Below are positions 8,735-18,347 of a stretch of DNA of 64,000 nt, piece after piece. The stretch is from contig CAWEWH010000007.1 in the NCBI GenBank assembly GCA_963812775.1, positions 930,001 through 994,000 on the forward strand, in the 5' to 3' direction. The DNA comes from CAWEWH01 sp963812775. GTDB lineage: Bacteria; Pseudomonadota; Alphaproteobacteria; Rhizobiales; Beijerinckiaceae. Position numbers and translations under genes: made by a program. Below the pieces are notes generated by a model, which did not search any database, was not told the origin of the DNA, and saw only the letters and a program-made list of their open reading frames with translations. Numbering within the stretch: position 1 is the stretch's first letter; each line of letters begins with the position of its first letter.

Positions 8735-9187
8735 ATGCCTGCCGATCTCGACGATGACTTGCTGGTTCTGCTCTACGACGTTGCGCGCCAGATGCGCGCC
8801 TACGCCGACCAAGTGGCCCAGGCGCACGGCATGACACGGGCGCAGATGATCATCTTGGCGCGGCTGGAGCGGCAGCCGGACGTGTCGCAGAACGAACTCG
8901 CGGCCGTTGCCGAGGTTGCGCCGATGACCATTGCGCGCCTGGTCGATCGTCTCGAGGAGCTTGGACTCGTAAAGCGCTGCACCGATCCCAATGACCGGCG
9001 TATCTGGCGCCTGCGGTTGAGGCCGGCTGCCGCGCCCCTCCTTCGCGATATCAAGCGCCTCCGCGCCAAGCTCCACCGTGTCATGACCAAGGGCGTCGAC
9101 CCCGCTGTACTGGGGGCGCTGATCGTTGGATTGCGCCAAATCAAGGAAAACGTCAGCAGCCGACGGCCCGCCGAAGCGACCTCGTAA
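8735..9187 (+). CDS. MarR-family transcriptional regulator
   Basis: Winged-helix dimeric repressor, 150 residues. The helix-turn-helix and wing lie at about residues 45-100 (QNELAAVAEVAPMTIARLVD, then a wing with the hallmark DPNDRRIWRLRL, matching the MarR D-x-R-D/S-x-R pattern). The N- and C-terminal helices form the dimer interface. It is the first gene of a marR-emrA-emrB operon (12 bp to emrA, which has a good AAGGAG site), the classic layout in which the regulator represses a drug or phenolic-compound exporter. The likely operator is the repeat at 8613-8638. Confidence 0.93.
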   Translation: MPADLDDDLLVLLYDVARQMRAYADQVAQAHGMTRAQMIILARLERQPDVSQNELAAVAEVAPMTIARLVDRLEELGLVKRCTDPNDRRIWRLRLRPAAAPLLRDIKRLRAKLHRVMTKGVDPAVLGALIVGLRQIKENVSSRRPAEATS

Positions 9188-9198
9188 GGAGCATCGCC

Positions 9199-10476
9199 AT
9201 GTCGAAAGTGCAGCGAACTAGTCATCTTGCAACTCAGTCAGAGCCGCTCCTTACGCCGCCAAGTGGCGAGCGAAGCGCAACGTCCGCGGCCAGCAGGACG
9301 GTTGCGCTGTGTTCCGAGACAAGCAAGGAGCTACCGAGAAGGACGAGCCCTGCTCCAGAGCTGCCGGAGTACACCGCCGAAAAACCATTGGCGCCTGAGG
9401 AAGCGCCGCGCTCAGCGCGGCGGCCCTTGGTGCGTCGGGCGTTGTTCGCTCTGCTTCCGCTTGCGCTGGTCGCGGGCGGGTATTGGTACGTCACCGGCGG
9501 CCAAATCATGTCGACTGACGACGCTTACGTCGAGGCCGACAAGGTCGACATCTCGACCGACGTTCCAGGGATCGTGCAAGCCGTTGACATCGCGGAGAAC
9601 CAGCTCGTTGGAGCTGGACAGATCCTTTACCGCCTCGATCCCCGCCAGTTCCAGGTCGGGCTAGATAACGCGAATGCCAACCTCGCGCAGACCGCGCTGG
9701 CGATCGAATTGATGAAGCGGGATTACCAGCGCATGCTAAGCGATATCGATACCGAGCAGGCGCAAGTCGAGCTCGACCAGGCCACCTACGATCGCTTCGC
9801 GACCCTTGTGAAGTCCGGAAGTATCACCAAGGCCAATTACGACCAGGCGCGCTTCACACTTCAGGCCGACAAGAGCAAAGTCGTCTCGCTGAAACAGCAG
9901 GCCGAGGTGCAACTCGCCAAGCTTGGTGGGAATCCCGACATTCCGGTAACTGAGCATCCGCAATACCTACAAGCCAAGGCGCAGGTCAATGAGGCGCAGC
10001 GCCAACTTGATCACACCATCGTAAGAGCGCCCTTCGCTGGCGTCGTCACGAACGTGCCGTCGATCACCCCAGGCAAGTATCTGCAGGCATCGACCGCTGC
10101 CTTTAATCTCGTTGCAACAGATCACGTCTGGGTTGATGCGAACCCCAAGGAAACGCAACTGACTTATGTGCAACCCGGTCAGCCAGTGACGGTGGTGGTC
10201 GACACCTATCCGGACGTGGAATGGCACGGCACGGTTGAAAGCATCAGCCCGGCGGCGGCACAAGAATTTCAGCTTCTTCCGGCTCAAAACACCAGCGGGA
10301 ACTGGGTCAAGGTCGTGCAGCGAATTCCAATGCGGGTGCGCGTCGACACCAACGACAAGCGCCAACCGTCGTTGCGGGCGGGGATGAGCGTAGAAGTCGA
10401 CGTCGACACCGGCCACGCGCGCGGCCTGCCGCACTTCCTGGGAGCGTTTCTTGGCGGGAGAGGTAGGAGGGCGTGA
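9199..10476 (+). CDS. emrA: EmrA-type HlyD-family membrane fusion protein
   Basis: Periplasmic adaptor that links the inner-membrane pump EmrB to an outer-membrane channel. A long charged cytoplasmic N-tail (about 75 residues) precedes one transmembrane segment (ALFALLPLALVAGGYWYV). The lipoyl/barrel-sandwich half GQIMSTDDAYVEADKVDIST follows, then a coiled-coil hairpin (about 130-235) and the second lipoyl half TIVRAPFAGVVTNV. The beta-barrel region ends at residue 425. The stop overlaps the emrB start by 4 bp (ATGA), so the two are translationally coupled. Start chosen at ATG 9199 behind AAGGAG. Confidence 0.92.
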   Translation: MSKVQRTSHLATQSEPLLTPPSGERSATSAASRTVALCSETSKELPRRTSPAPELPEYTAEKPLAPEEAPRSARRPLVRRALFALLPLALVAGGYWYVTGGQIMSTDDAYVEADKVDISTDVPGIVQAVDIAENQLVGAGQILYRLDPRQFQVGLDNANANLAQTALAIELMKRDYQRMLSDIDTEQAQVELDQATYDRFATLVKSGSITKANYDQARFTLQADKSKVVSLKQQAEVQLAKLGGNPDIPVTEHPQYLQAKAQVNEAQRQLDHTIVRAPFAGVVTNVPSITPGKYLQASTAAFNLVATDHVWVDANPKETQLTYVQPGQPVTVVVDTYPDVEWHGTVESISPAAAQEFQLLPAQNTSGNWVKVVQRIPMRVRVDTNDKRQPSLRAGMSVEVDVDTGHARGLPHFLGAFLGGRGRRA

Positions 10477-12010
10477 TGGCCGCAGAGCGCCAAGGCGCCT
10501 CCATCAACCGCGCGGCGATCACCGCCTGCGTCAGTCTGGCCACGCTGATGCAAGCGCTCGACACGACCATTGCCAATGTCGCGCTGCCGCACATGCAAGG
10601 CAGTGTTTCGGCGAGCCAAGACCAAATCGGCTGGGTACTGACTTCGTACATCGCCGCCGCCGCGATCATGACGCCGCCGACTGGCTATCTCGCCAGCCGC
10701 TTCGGATCGAAACGACTCTTCCTTGTCGCTGTCACCGGCTTCACGGTGGCTTCGATGCTTTGCGGCCTCGCCAACTCGATCGTGGAAATCGTGCTCTTCC
10801 GCATCTTGCAAGGCATGTTCGGCGCGCCGCTCGTCCCGCTTTCGCAATCGGTCTTGCTCAGCATCTACCCCAAGGAGCGCCAGGGTTTCGCAATGGCGCT
10901 GTTCGGCCTCGGCGTGATTGCCGGTCCCATTCTCGGTCCGGTCCTCGGCGGTTGGCTGACGGACAATTACAGCTGGCGCTACGTGTTCTACATCAACCTG
11001 CCGGTTGGCGCTCTTGCCTTTCTCGGGCTGACCGTCTTTCTTCCGGAGTCGCGGCGAAATGCAAATGAGAGGCTCGATTGGTTAGGCTTCAGTACATTGA
11101 GCCTCGCGATCGGCGCCTTCCAAATTCTGCTCGATCGCGGCGAACAGCAAGACTGGTTCGGGTCCAGTGAGATTTGGATCGAAGCGATCGTCGCCGCCTC
11201 GGCCTTCTACATTTTTCTCGTCCACACGTTCACGAGCGACAAGCCGTTTGTCAGGCCGACGCTTCTCCGCGATCGAAATTTTGCCGCCGGTACTCTCTTT
11301 GTCGCGATCGTCGGTCTCACCTATTACGCCTCATTGGCGCTGCAGCCTCCTTACTTGCAAGAGCTGATGAACTATCCGGTCGTCACCGCCGGCCTCGTGC
11401 TGGGGCCTCGCGGAATCGGCACGATGGCCGCCATGCTGTTGGTCGGCCGCCTGATCGGACGGGTCGACACGCGCCTGCTTCTGGGCATTGGCCTCGGCAT
11501 CACGGCCTGGGCTTTCTACGCAATGACCGGTTGGACGCCGGACGTGTCGCAGGCGGAAATCGTCTCCGTCGGCCTGGTTCAGGGTGCGGGCCTCGGCTTT
11601 CTGTTCGTCCCGCTCAGCTCGGTGACGTTGGCAACGCTGCCGCCGGAACACCGTACGGAAGGGGCAGGTCTCTACAACCTTTCACGCAACATCGGCTCGA
11701 GCGTCGGCATCTCCATCGTCAATGCCCTGCTGACGAGCAACACGCAGGTGAACCACGCCGAGATCGTAAACCACGTTACCGCGCTGAATCGGGCCTTCGA
11801 GAATCCGACAATTCGCAGTTCTGGAACCCCCTCACCGCCGCCGGTCGAGCGGCGCTCGACGCCATGATCACGCAGCAGGCGCAGATCATTGCCTACATTG
11901 ACGATTACAGGCTGTTGATGCTTGCAACGCTCGCGGTCTTTCCGCTGCTCGTGGTCTTCAAGAAGCTGCCTTCGCGCGGCGGTGCGGATCAGACGTTGGC
12001 CGTCGAATGA
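10473..12010 (+). pseudogene. emrB: EmrB/QacA-type MFS drug exporter (DHA2), frameshifted near 3' end
   Basis: Fourteen-helix major facilitator pump, partner of EmrA. Motifs include LDTTIANVALPHMQGS in helix 1, the D-R-like loop after helix 2 and GPILGPVLGGWLTDNYSWRY (family motif C) near residue 155. The frame runs cleanly to about 11816, then continues as an unrelated Ser/Pro-rich tail ending at 11867. The expected family C-terminus (FWNPLTAAGRAALD, then a last helix MLATLAVFPLLVVF) is encoded in another frame up to 12010, so a single base is missing near 11816. If real, the protein loses its final helix and may be inactive; a sequencing error would restore a normal 512-residue pump. Confidence 0.88.
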
Positions 12011-12025
12011 GCGGAGCCCTTCGCA

Positions 12026-12043
12026 TTTGACCCGAAGCGGACA
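12026..12043. repeat. CCCGAAGCGGAC intergenic motif, copy 1
   Basis: TTTGACCCGAAGCGGACA lies just after the emrB reading frame. TGTGACCCGAAGCGG recurs at 14766-14780, also in a gene gap, and inverse-looking versions occur within 6088-6132 and 52462-52506. This suggests a family of short dispersed intergenic repeats; function unknown. Confidence 0.4.
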
Positions 12044-12053
12044 AATGATTGCG

Positions 12054-12893
12054 CTAGGGTCCGGCGGAAACCCGAGCTGTCACAACCCACGTTGCTGCAT
12101 TCAGCCTGACCCCATCGGGTCCATCGTGTGCCGCAAGCGCAGACCGCACCGCCGGTAACGTCGCGGCCCGGAGCTCGGGATTTTCCCGAAGAATCCTGCC
12201 CAGAGCTCCGACCCGCGAACAAACCGCCAGCATTGTATCGAGGTCGCCGCTTCCAACCTGCTCGTCACGGGCGGTGATCTCAATCTCCCCGAAGCCCGCT
12301 CCTTCCAGAATGCCGCGCACGCGGTCGGGGTTGGCGAACGCAAACGGGCCGGGTGCATCCGGATCATGAGCGGGCTGAGGCGGCAAATGAGCGGACGCGG
12401 CCCTGAGCGGCAGGATGTCGAGTGCGTTCTCTTCCAGCGCTCGCCAGCAGACGAAGGCCAGTCGTCCATTCGGCTTGAGGCTACGACGAATGTTGATGAA
12501 CGCCGCAGTGGAGTCAGCGAAGAACATTACCCCAAACCGCGAGAAGGCAGCATCGAACGAGGCCGGTTCGAACGGAAACACCTGGGCATCCGCGTGCACG
12601 AAGCGCACTCGATCGCATCCTTTGGCCGCGCGCTGCGCGAACGCCAATACCGCGGCAGACAGATCTATCCCCACGACTATGCCGTCGGGCGCGACTGCCC
12701 GGGCAAGGTCAAGCGCGGTCTCACCGCCACCGCAACCTATGTCGAGGACACTCTCACCAGGCCGCGGTGCAAGCGCCGCCAAAGCGCGCCGACCAAGCGG
12801 AGCGAGTTGTAGTTCCAATGGCTCGCGGATCTCGGCCCATGCGCCGAGCCGTACTTCGTCTTGGCTCCGCGTGGACAGGGTACTGGTCATCAT
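12054..12893 (-). CDS. Class I SAM-dependent methyltransferase
   Basis: Rossmann-fold methyltransferase of 279 residues with a clear SAM-binding motif I, VLDIGCGGGETALDLA (about residues 48-63), an acidic end of strand 2 (VVGIDLSAAVL) and motif II/III regions HADAQVFPFEPASFDAAFSR and RSLKPNGRLAFVCWR. The resemblance is to the UbiE/Methyltransf_11 group. It shares a 4-bp overlap (start 12893, neighbour stop 12890) with the upstream acetyltransferase gene, so both are on one transcript. The substrate cannot be inferred; the pairing with a GNAT protein suggests modification of a small molecule or a protein. Confidence 0.88.
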   Translation of the reverse strand: MMTSTLSTRSQDEVRLGAWAEIREPLELQLAPLGRRALAALAPRPGESVLDIGCGGGETALDLARAVAPDGIVVGIDLSAAVLAFAQRAAKGCDRVRFVHADAQVFPFEPASFDAAFSRFGVMFFADSTAAFINIRRSLKPNGRLAFVCWRALEENALDILPLRAASAHLPPQPAHDPDAPGPFAFANPDRVRGILEGAGFGEIEITARDEQVGSGDLDTMLAVCSRVGALGRILRENPELRAATLPAVRSALAAHDGPDGVRLNAATWVVTARVSAGP

Positions 12894-13369
12894 AACCCGT
12901 CGAGCGCTACTTCGCGCATTCCCAGCTCTTTATATAAGCGGACTGCTCCCGTGGGATTGTCCACCCGAACTTTCAAATCGACGTGCTTCACGCCCCGACG
13001 CCGAAACTCCCAAAATACTCTCCTCAGTAGTGCCGCCGCAATTCCGCGCCGACGCGCTCGTGGATGGACAACCAAGTCTTTGATGAATGCACTGGTCCAG
13101 CATTGGGCGACTCCGACAATGTCCTGCCGCTCATTGACCGCGAGGAAGCAAAGGTCGGGGGAAAACTCGTCGTCATCTCGAAGGCTGGGCCACCACTCTT
13201 CAAATGCCCCAATGTGGCCTCCGCCTTGAGCATAGCCGACCTCAAGTAGGCGATGAACCGTTGGCGCATCGGCAGCGACAAACGTCCGCACGCGGTAGCC
13301 CGTCGGGCAAGTCGGTGGGGCAACCGCTTCAGTTATGTCGCGTCGTAGGCGTTGCACTCTATCGTTCAT
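12890..13369 (-). CDS. GNAT-family N-acetyltransferase
   Basis: Acetyl-CoA-dependent acetyltransferase. The GNAT core includes the acceptor strand FIKDLVVHPRARRRGIAAALL, with the acetyl-CoA pyrophosphate-binding pattern R-R-x-G-I-A, and the C-terminal VRVDNPTGAVRLYKELGMRE typical of motif B. The ATG at 13369 is preferred (AGG upstream, sensible N-terminus MNDRVQRLRRD); a start at 13420 in the same frame would add 17 residues. It overlaps the methyltransferase gene by 4 bp. The substrate is unknown. The 230 bp between this gene and 13600 hold no recognisable feature. Confidence 0.85.
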   Translation of the reverse strand: MNDRVQRLRRDITEAVAPPTCPTGYRVRTFVAADAPTVHRLLEVGYAQGGGHIGAFEEWWPSLRDDDEFSPDLCFLAVNERQDIVGVAQCWTSAFIKDLVVHPRARRRGIAAALLRRVFWEFRRRGVKHVDLKVRVDNPTGAVRLYKELGMREVALDGL

Positions 13370-13599
13370 GCACTTGGCCTGACGCTTCGATGGGCACGAA
13401 CCTCTATCCAAGACCGCCAAGTATGAGTTGGGGGAGAGCCAGGGGCCACACAGCGCCCGAGAATTTTATCGCAGTGGCTCGCAGCTGGCTATGGCGCAAA
13501 GCTGCTGACTCAGGTGCGATCCGGGAAGGCCGCTCCCCGAAGAGCACGGCGAGCGAGAATTGCTCGCCCATGACCTGCAGCGGCTGTAGCCGCAACAGC

Positions 13600-14563
13600 C
13601 TATTCAATCACCTCGTCGGCGCGCAGCAACAACGATTGCGGGATGGTGAGGCCGATCGCCTTGGCGGTCTTGAGGTTGATGACCAACTCGAATTTTTCGG
13701 GTTGTTCAATCGGCAGCTCGGCGGGCTTTGCTCCCTTGAAGATCTTTTCCACATAGCCAGCGAGACGTTTCGCCTCGAAAATTCGGCTCGGCCCATAAGA
13801 CAATAAACACCCGCTGGCGACCTGCTCACGCCACGACGCAATCACGGGAAGGCGTCGCTCCTGGCCATACTGGGCGATGTCGGCGGCAACAAAGGCGGTC
13901 AGCCGTGAGGCGACGACGAACAAGCTATCAGCGCCGCCGGCACTCGCTGCGCTTAATGCTGCTTCGAGATCGGCGACATCGGTTATGGGATGGGCGGTCA
14001 GCTTGATGCCGAGCAATTCAGCTCCGCGACGGGCAAACGTCAACTCGTCGTCGAGATGCAGGGGATTGAATATTACCGCAACGCGTTTTGCATCGGGTGC
14101 CACTTCTTTGAGAAGCTCCATCCGCTTGGCCGCCATTTCATCGGTTAGGTACGTGACGCCGGTAAAGTTCCTGCTCGGCCGGGCGAGAGACACAGCGATC
14201 CCCGCCCGCACGGGGTTGTCGCTGACGCCTCCGACGACGGGTATGCTGCTCTTGCTTGCCTCGAAGAGCGCATTGATGACATCACCGCCAACCCCGAGCA
14301 AAATGTCGGGCTTTTGCGCGCTGAGTTCATTGGCCAATTCCGCAAGACGTGAGGGCGCGCCATTGGCGTAGCGGTAGATGATTTCGATACTTCGGCCATC
14401 GACAAGGCCGCGCTGAGCGAGCGAGTCTCTTCACCGACCGATCGATCTGTCCAAGATTGGCATCTCCGAATACGAGCCACCCAATCCGAAAGCGGCGATC
14501 TTGGGCCGCAGCCGAGGCCGGAGCTGCCAGCAGAGCGACGAGAAACATTCGGCGATGCATCAT
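13600..14563 (-). pseudogene. PF04392-type ABC substrate-binding protein, frameshifted
   Basis: Periplasmic ligand-binding protein of the ABC-transporter family often found as orphan receptors in Bradyrhizobium relatives. The start (ATG at 14563) encodes a signal peptide (MMHRRMFLVALLAAPASAAA) and the first strand FRIGWLVFGDANLG. Near 14415-14425 a tandem GAGC GAGC GAG (CTCG on the coding strand) adds four bases and shifts the frame. Removing one unit restores LAQRGLVDGRSIEIIYRYAN leading into the long frame that ends INLKTAKAIGLTIPQSLLLR plus ADEVIE. No permease or ATPase gene is nearby. A similar intact gene lies at 54157-55143. Confidence 0.8.
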
Positions 14564-14565
14564 GT

Positions 14566-14625
14566 CCATCACCTCGTCGACGCGCGCGAGCAGCGTAATC
14601 AACTCGCGGCGATCAAGGGTACTCC
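14566..14625 (-). pseudogene. Collapsed remnant of another PF04392-type gene
   Basis: Immediately upstream of the frameshifted receptor gene, the same frame reads RRELITLL directly followed by ARVDEVMD. RRE(F/L)ITLL is the typical start of this receptor family and (LL)ARADEVIE its typical end, so the segment looks like the two ends of a gene copy joined after loss of the middle. The intact copy at 54157 shows the same end sequence abutting a start-like sequence. Short and degenerate, so the call is tentative. Confidence 0.3.
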
Positions 14626-14765
14626 GTGCTCGCCCGCTTGGCGAACAATTCATTTGCGGCGCAGCAGAATAGCGTACGCGGTGGGGTCACGCAGGTGGAA
14701 AGGAAGGCCGGGTGGCCGCTCATGGCACGACGCCGCTTGACGTGCTCGCTTTGACCCCTTCCGCT

Positions 14766-14780
14766 TGTGACCCGAAGCGG
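14766..14780. repeat. CCCGAAGCGG intergenic motif, copy 2
   Basis: TGTGACCCGAAGCGG in the gap before the LLM oxidoreductase gene matches 12028-12041 closely. A partial extra copy, TTGACCCCTTCCGC, precedes it. See 12026-12043. Confidence 0.35.
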
Positions 14781-14858
14781 CTTTACTGCGGAGTTCAACG
14801 TTGATCCGCTTCCCTCCTCTAGGCTTAGGCCGACCGCAACATCAGAAAGGCCACCGAC

Positions 14859-15701
14859 ATGCTGATCGGACTGTCCATGCCGTTGCCTGCATACACCATC
14901 GACCCGGCCTTCATGGCGCGAAACGCTGAACGACTGGGCTTCGACTCGATATGGTATGCGGAACATCCCGCCGTGCCGGTCGAGAGCGCAAGCCCGTTCC
15001 CGGCCACCGGCGGCGCCATTCCCTGGACTTATTCGCACTTCACGGACCCCTACATCGCCCTGGCGCGGGCTTCCGCAGTGACGACCAAGTTGAAGCTCGG
15101 AACCGGAATCACCCTGGTGCCGCAGCGCAATCCGTTGCTCCTCGCCAAGGAGATCGCCGCGCTGGACCTGCACAGCGGCGGCCGTTTCATTTTCGGCATC
15201 GGCACCGGGTGGCTGAAAGAGGAAGTCGAGATGTTCGGCGGTAATTTCCCGCGCCGATGGACGCAGACCCGAGAAGCGCTCGACGTGATGAAGGCGCTCT
15301 GGACACAGGACGCGGCCGAGTTTCACGGCGAATTCTTCGACTTCCCGCCGGTGCGGTCGTATCCGAAGCCGGCGCAGAAGCCGCATCCGCCCATCGTCAT
15401 CGGGGGATCGGCGAAGAACGTTCTCAAGCGCATTGTCGACCACGCGGACGGCTGGCTGCCCAACCGCCTTACCCCGGCCGACCTGGAGAAAGCCCGCAAG
15501 GAGCTCGATCGACTGGCCTTGGCGGCCGGCCGCGATCCCAAGTCGATCACCATCTCGGTTTACGGGCAGGAGCCGAAGAAAGACATCGTGCGGCCGCTCT
15601 TCGATGCCGGCGCCGATCGTGTGGTCGTGCGTGCCACCCACGTCGAGACGGAAGCCGAGATGGGCGCGCAGCTGGAGCGAATGGCCGAAGCGGTGCTTTA
15701 A
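14859..15701 (+). CDS. LLM-class flavin-dependent oxidoreductase
   Basis: Luciferase-like TIM-barrel enzyme using FMNH2 or F420, 280 residues. Typical features: N-terminal LIGLSMPLPAYTIDPAFMAR, the active-site region SIWYAEHPAVP, KLGTGITLVPQRNPLLLAKE (barrel strand 4 and helix), then RFIFGIGTGWLKEEVEMFG and RTREALDVMKALW-like (here QTREALDVMKALW), with KPHPPIVIGGSAKNVLKRI late. This is the bacterial subfamily often annotated TIGR03619/F420-dependent. It precedes a TRAP-transporter locus, which could import its substrate, but the gap of over 400 bp argues against one operon. Confidence 0.9.
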   Translation: MLIGLSMPLPAYTIDPAFMARNAERLGFDSIWYAEHPAVPVESASPFPATGGAIPWTYSHFTDPYIALARASAVTTKLKLGTGITLVPQRNPLLLAKEIAALDLHSGGRFIFGIGTGWLKEEVEMFGGNFPRRWTQTREALDVMKALWTQDAAEFHGEFFDFPPVRSYPKPAQKPHPPIVIGGSAKNVLKRIVDHADGWLPNRLTPADLEKARKELDRLALAAGRDPKSITISVYGQEPKKDIVRPLFDAGADRVVVRATHVETEAEMGAQLERMAEAVL

Positions 15702-16164
15702 AGAAGGTCGCCGCTGCGCTTGGTGTATTTTTCCTCGCACGAGTCTACGTTGCACTCAGGTCTCGGCGCGCCCTGGCTCAGGCGATCGCCTTGCCGTTCG
15801 ACGCCTTTCAGTCGCTGCCGCTTGCGCGTCGCCGCGGCCCAAAGCGATTTAACGTTGGCTCTCCGAGCAAGGCCTCAGATCACGCTGACACCCCGGTTGG
15901 GCAAGACCTTGGCGTTTCCTAAGCCGCTGAGCTGGGGTAAGAGTCGCAGAGTGATGGTCTCCATCCGGGACGGCTATCGCCGCTCCCCGGGGGTGTTTCG
16001 TGTCGCGGCTCCGCAGGCCGCTGCTCGTCCAAACTTTCCAGACTAGGCAAACCGAGGGCCGCTAACGCCGCCGCTAAATGCAAGGTCCTCGATCCGCAGC
16101 CGCTCCTCGTCGATCGAGGGCAACGACGCGACTTTAGTTGCGCAGCGAGAGGATTGCCACTGCA
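15702..16164. other. Intergenic stretch, no gene seen
   Basis: About 460 bp between the LLM oxidoreductase and the TRAP small permease. Frames here have shadow-like composition only. The TRAP operon promoter presumably lies here; no convincing element was identified. Confidence 0.45.
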
Positions 16165-16741
16165 ATGACACCCAGTTCCTCTCCGCCAAAGCCGATGCCA
16201 TCCCGCGGCTATCTGTTCGTCATCGGCACCATCGACAAGTTCACGGAATGGACCGGCTACCTCTTCATCCTTCTGCTCATCCCCCTGATCTTCGCGAATG
16301 TGATTGAGGTTTTTGCCCGGTACGTCCTCCGGGAGCCGACGATCTGGGCCCTCGACGTGACGACGATGTCGTATGCGGCGCTGTTCATGCTGGGCGCCGC
16401 ATTGGCGCTGCTCAAGGGTGCTCACGTCCGCACCGATATGCTGTGGGAAGGGTTCTCGGACCGAACCAAGGGCATGATCGACAGCTTGGCGTTCCTGCTG
16501 TTCTTCCTGCCGACGATGGTCGTACTGTTCCTGATCTCGATCGACGATTTCCTCTACTCGCTCTCGATCGACGAACGCGCCAGCTCGGGTGCGTGGACGC
16601 CGGTCTTGTGGCCGTTGCGCGGCGTCATTCCGCTCGCCGCCTTCATGCTGTTCCTGCAGGGCATCTCGGAGCTGCATGAAGAGTCTCTGGGCCTGGCGGA
16701 CCGGCGAGTTCCTGACCAAGCACGAGAAGATCGAGGTCTGA
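16165..16741 (+). pseudogene. dctQ: TRAP transporter small permease (DctQ), frameshifted at 3' end
   Basis: Four-helix membrane subunit of a TRAP carboxylate transporter. Helices are visible at about residues 20-40 (GYLFILLLIPLIFANVIEVF), 60-80, 100-125 and 145-165, with the family motif after helix 2 (AALALLKGAHVRTDMLWEG). The frame slips near 16678: the main frame would run on to 16923, whereas the expected C-terminus KSLWAWRTGEFLTKHEKIEV and a stop at 16741 lie in the next frame, right before the large-permease ATG. Start chosen at 16165 (GAGAGGA upstream); a TTG at 16138 is the alternative. Confidence 0.8.
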
Positions 16742-16746
16742 GAGCC

Positions 16747-18286
16747 ATGAGCTTCACCGAGGCCCTCGGACTGATCATGCTGCGTCGGCATGGTTGCGGT
16801 CATCTTCATCGGTTTCCCGATCTCCTTCACGCTGTTGTTTCTCGCCCTCATCTTCGGCGGGCTCGGGACTGGGGTGGGAGCAGACGTTCAATCTGGCCTA
16901 TCTGCAGATCTGGGGCACGATGAAGGACGAGATCTTTCCCGCCGTGCCGCTGTTCATCTTCATGGGCTATATGACCGAGCAGGCCGGACTCATGGAGCGG
17001 CTGTTCGGGGCCCTCCGCAGCCTTCTCGCGCCGGTGCGCGGCTCGCTCTATCTGGCGGTCATCCTGACGGCGACGATCTTTGCCATGGCGACCGGCATCG
17101 TCGGCGCCGCCGTGACGGTGCTCGGCATCATGGCCGCACCGATGATGATCAAGACGGGTTACGACGCCCGCCTGTCGTCCGGTGCCATTGCCGCCGGCGG
17201 CACGCTCGGCATTCTGATCCCGCCCAGCGTCATGCTGGTGGTGATGGGCCCGGTCATGGGCGTGCCCGTCAATCTGCTCTATTCGGCGGCGTTCGGTCCC
17301 GGCTTCCTGCTCGCCGGCTGCTATGTCGCCTACACGCTCATCCGCAGCTTCATCAATCCGAAGCTCGGTCCGGCCATGACCATGGCCGAGCGCAAGTCCG
17401 CCTATGACGAGATGACCACCGAAAAGGTCGGTGCTCCCGTGGTGGCATTGGGTCTCGTCTGCCTGATGGTGATCACCTATCTGGCGGCGGACTTTGTGTT
17501 GGACCGGGCGGGCGTTCCGCGTCTTCCCGTCACCATCGGTCCGTTCAGCGTTTCGGCCCTCGCCTTGCGTGCCGGCGCTGCTGGCGGCGTGGCCCTATTT
17601 CCGCAACGCCTACTTCCGCGCCGTCGTGCTTGGCATCGCGCCGCTGAGCGCGCTGATCGGATTTACGCTGGGAACGATCGTCGGTGGCTTGGCAACGCCG
17701 ACCGAGGCCGCCTCGTGCGGCGCCTTCGGTGCCGCCCTGCTGGCGCTCCTCTATGGCCGGCTCGGCGTGAAGTCGGTCACCAACGCCGCCATCGGCACGA
17801 TGGTGACCTCGGCCATGGTGCTGTTTCTGGCCGTGGCCTCGAACGTGTTCGGCGCCGTCTTCACCAAGCTCGGCTACGGCGAGCCTGATCACCAACTACC
17901 TCCTCGCCGTTCCCGTCGGGGACTGGTGGAAGCTGGCGTTGATCATGGCGATTTTTTTCGTCCTGGGATGGCCGTTCGAATGGCCGGTGATCATCCTGGT
18001 GTTCCTGCCGATCGTGCTGCCGGTGATCGAGAAGCTGCAGCTCGGCCTCAGCAAGCTCGACCTGCTGATCTGGTTCGGCGCGCTGACCGCCGTCAACATG
18101 CAGACGTCATATTTGAGCCCGCCGGTTGCAATGTCGGCGTACTATCTGCGCAACGTCGTTCCGCAATGGAGCTTGGGGACGATCTACAAGGGCATGGCCG
18201 ACTACATGGTCATCCAGGTGTTCGTCCTCATCGTGCTGCTGTTGTTCCCGCAGATCGCGCTGTGGCTGCCCAATGCGGTGCGGTAG
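16747..18286 (+). pseudogene. dctM: TRAP transporter large permease (DctM), four frameshifts
   Basis: Twelve-helix subunit of the TRAP transporter, reconstructed across frames. It begins MSFTEALGLIML (ATG 16747), continues as MVAVIFIGFPISFTLLFLAL (slip near 16786), then WEQTFNLAYLQIWGTMKDEI through the DctM signature GTLGILIPPSVMLVV (slip near 16869). Next comes PALLAAWPYFRNAYFRAVVL with ATPTEAAS-like ATPTEAASCGAFGA (slip between 17545 and 17575), and finally IMAIFFVLGWPFEWPVIILV to the stop at 18286 (slip near 17887). Each segment matches DctM and all are in the correct order, so no large part is missing. With four slips the gene cannot make a working permease as written. Confidence 0.8.
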
Positions 18287-18297
18287 CGCGCGTAGCA

Positions 18298-18321
18298 GAA
18301 GGGCGGCCCCGGCCGCCCTTC
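18298..18321. terminator. Hairpin between convergent TRAP genes
   Basis: GAAGGGCGGCC and GGCCGCCCTTC form a perfect stem with a very short loop, 12 bp after the dctM stop and 26 bp before the dctP stop on the other strand. The T-tract is weak on both sides. The position suggests a bidirectional terminator. Confidence 0.6.
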
Positions 18322-18347
18322 CATTGCGTTCGAGCGTCATGCCGTCA

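Noticed and set aside
14613..15755. Long minus-strand ORF opposite the LLM oxidoreductase
   Set aside because: Shadow frame; the plus strand has unmistakable luciferase-like motifs.
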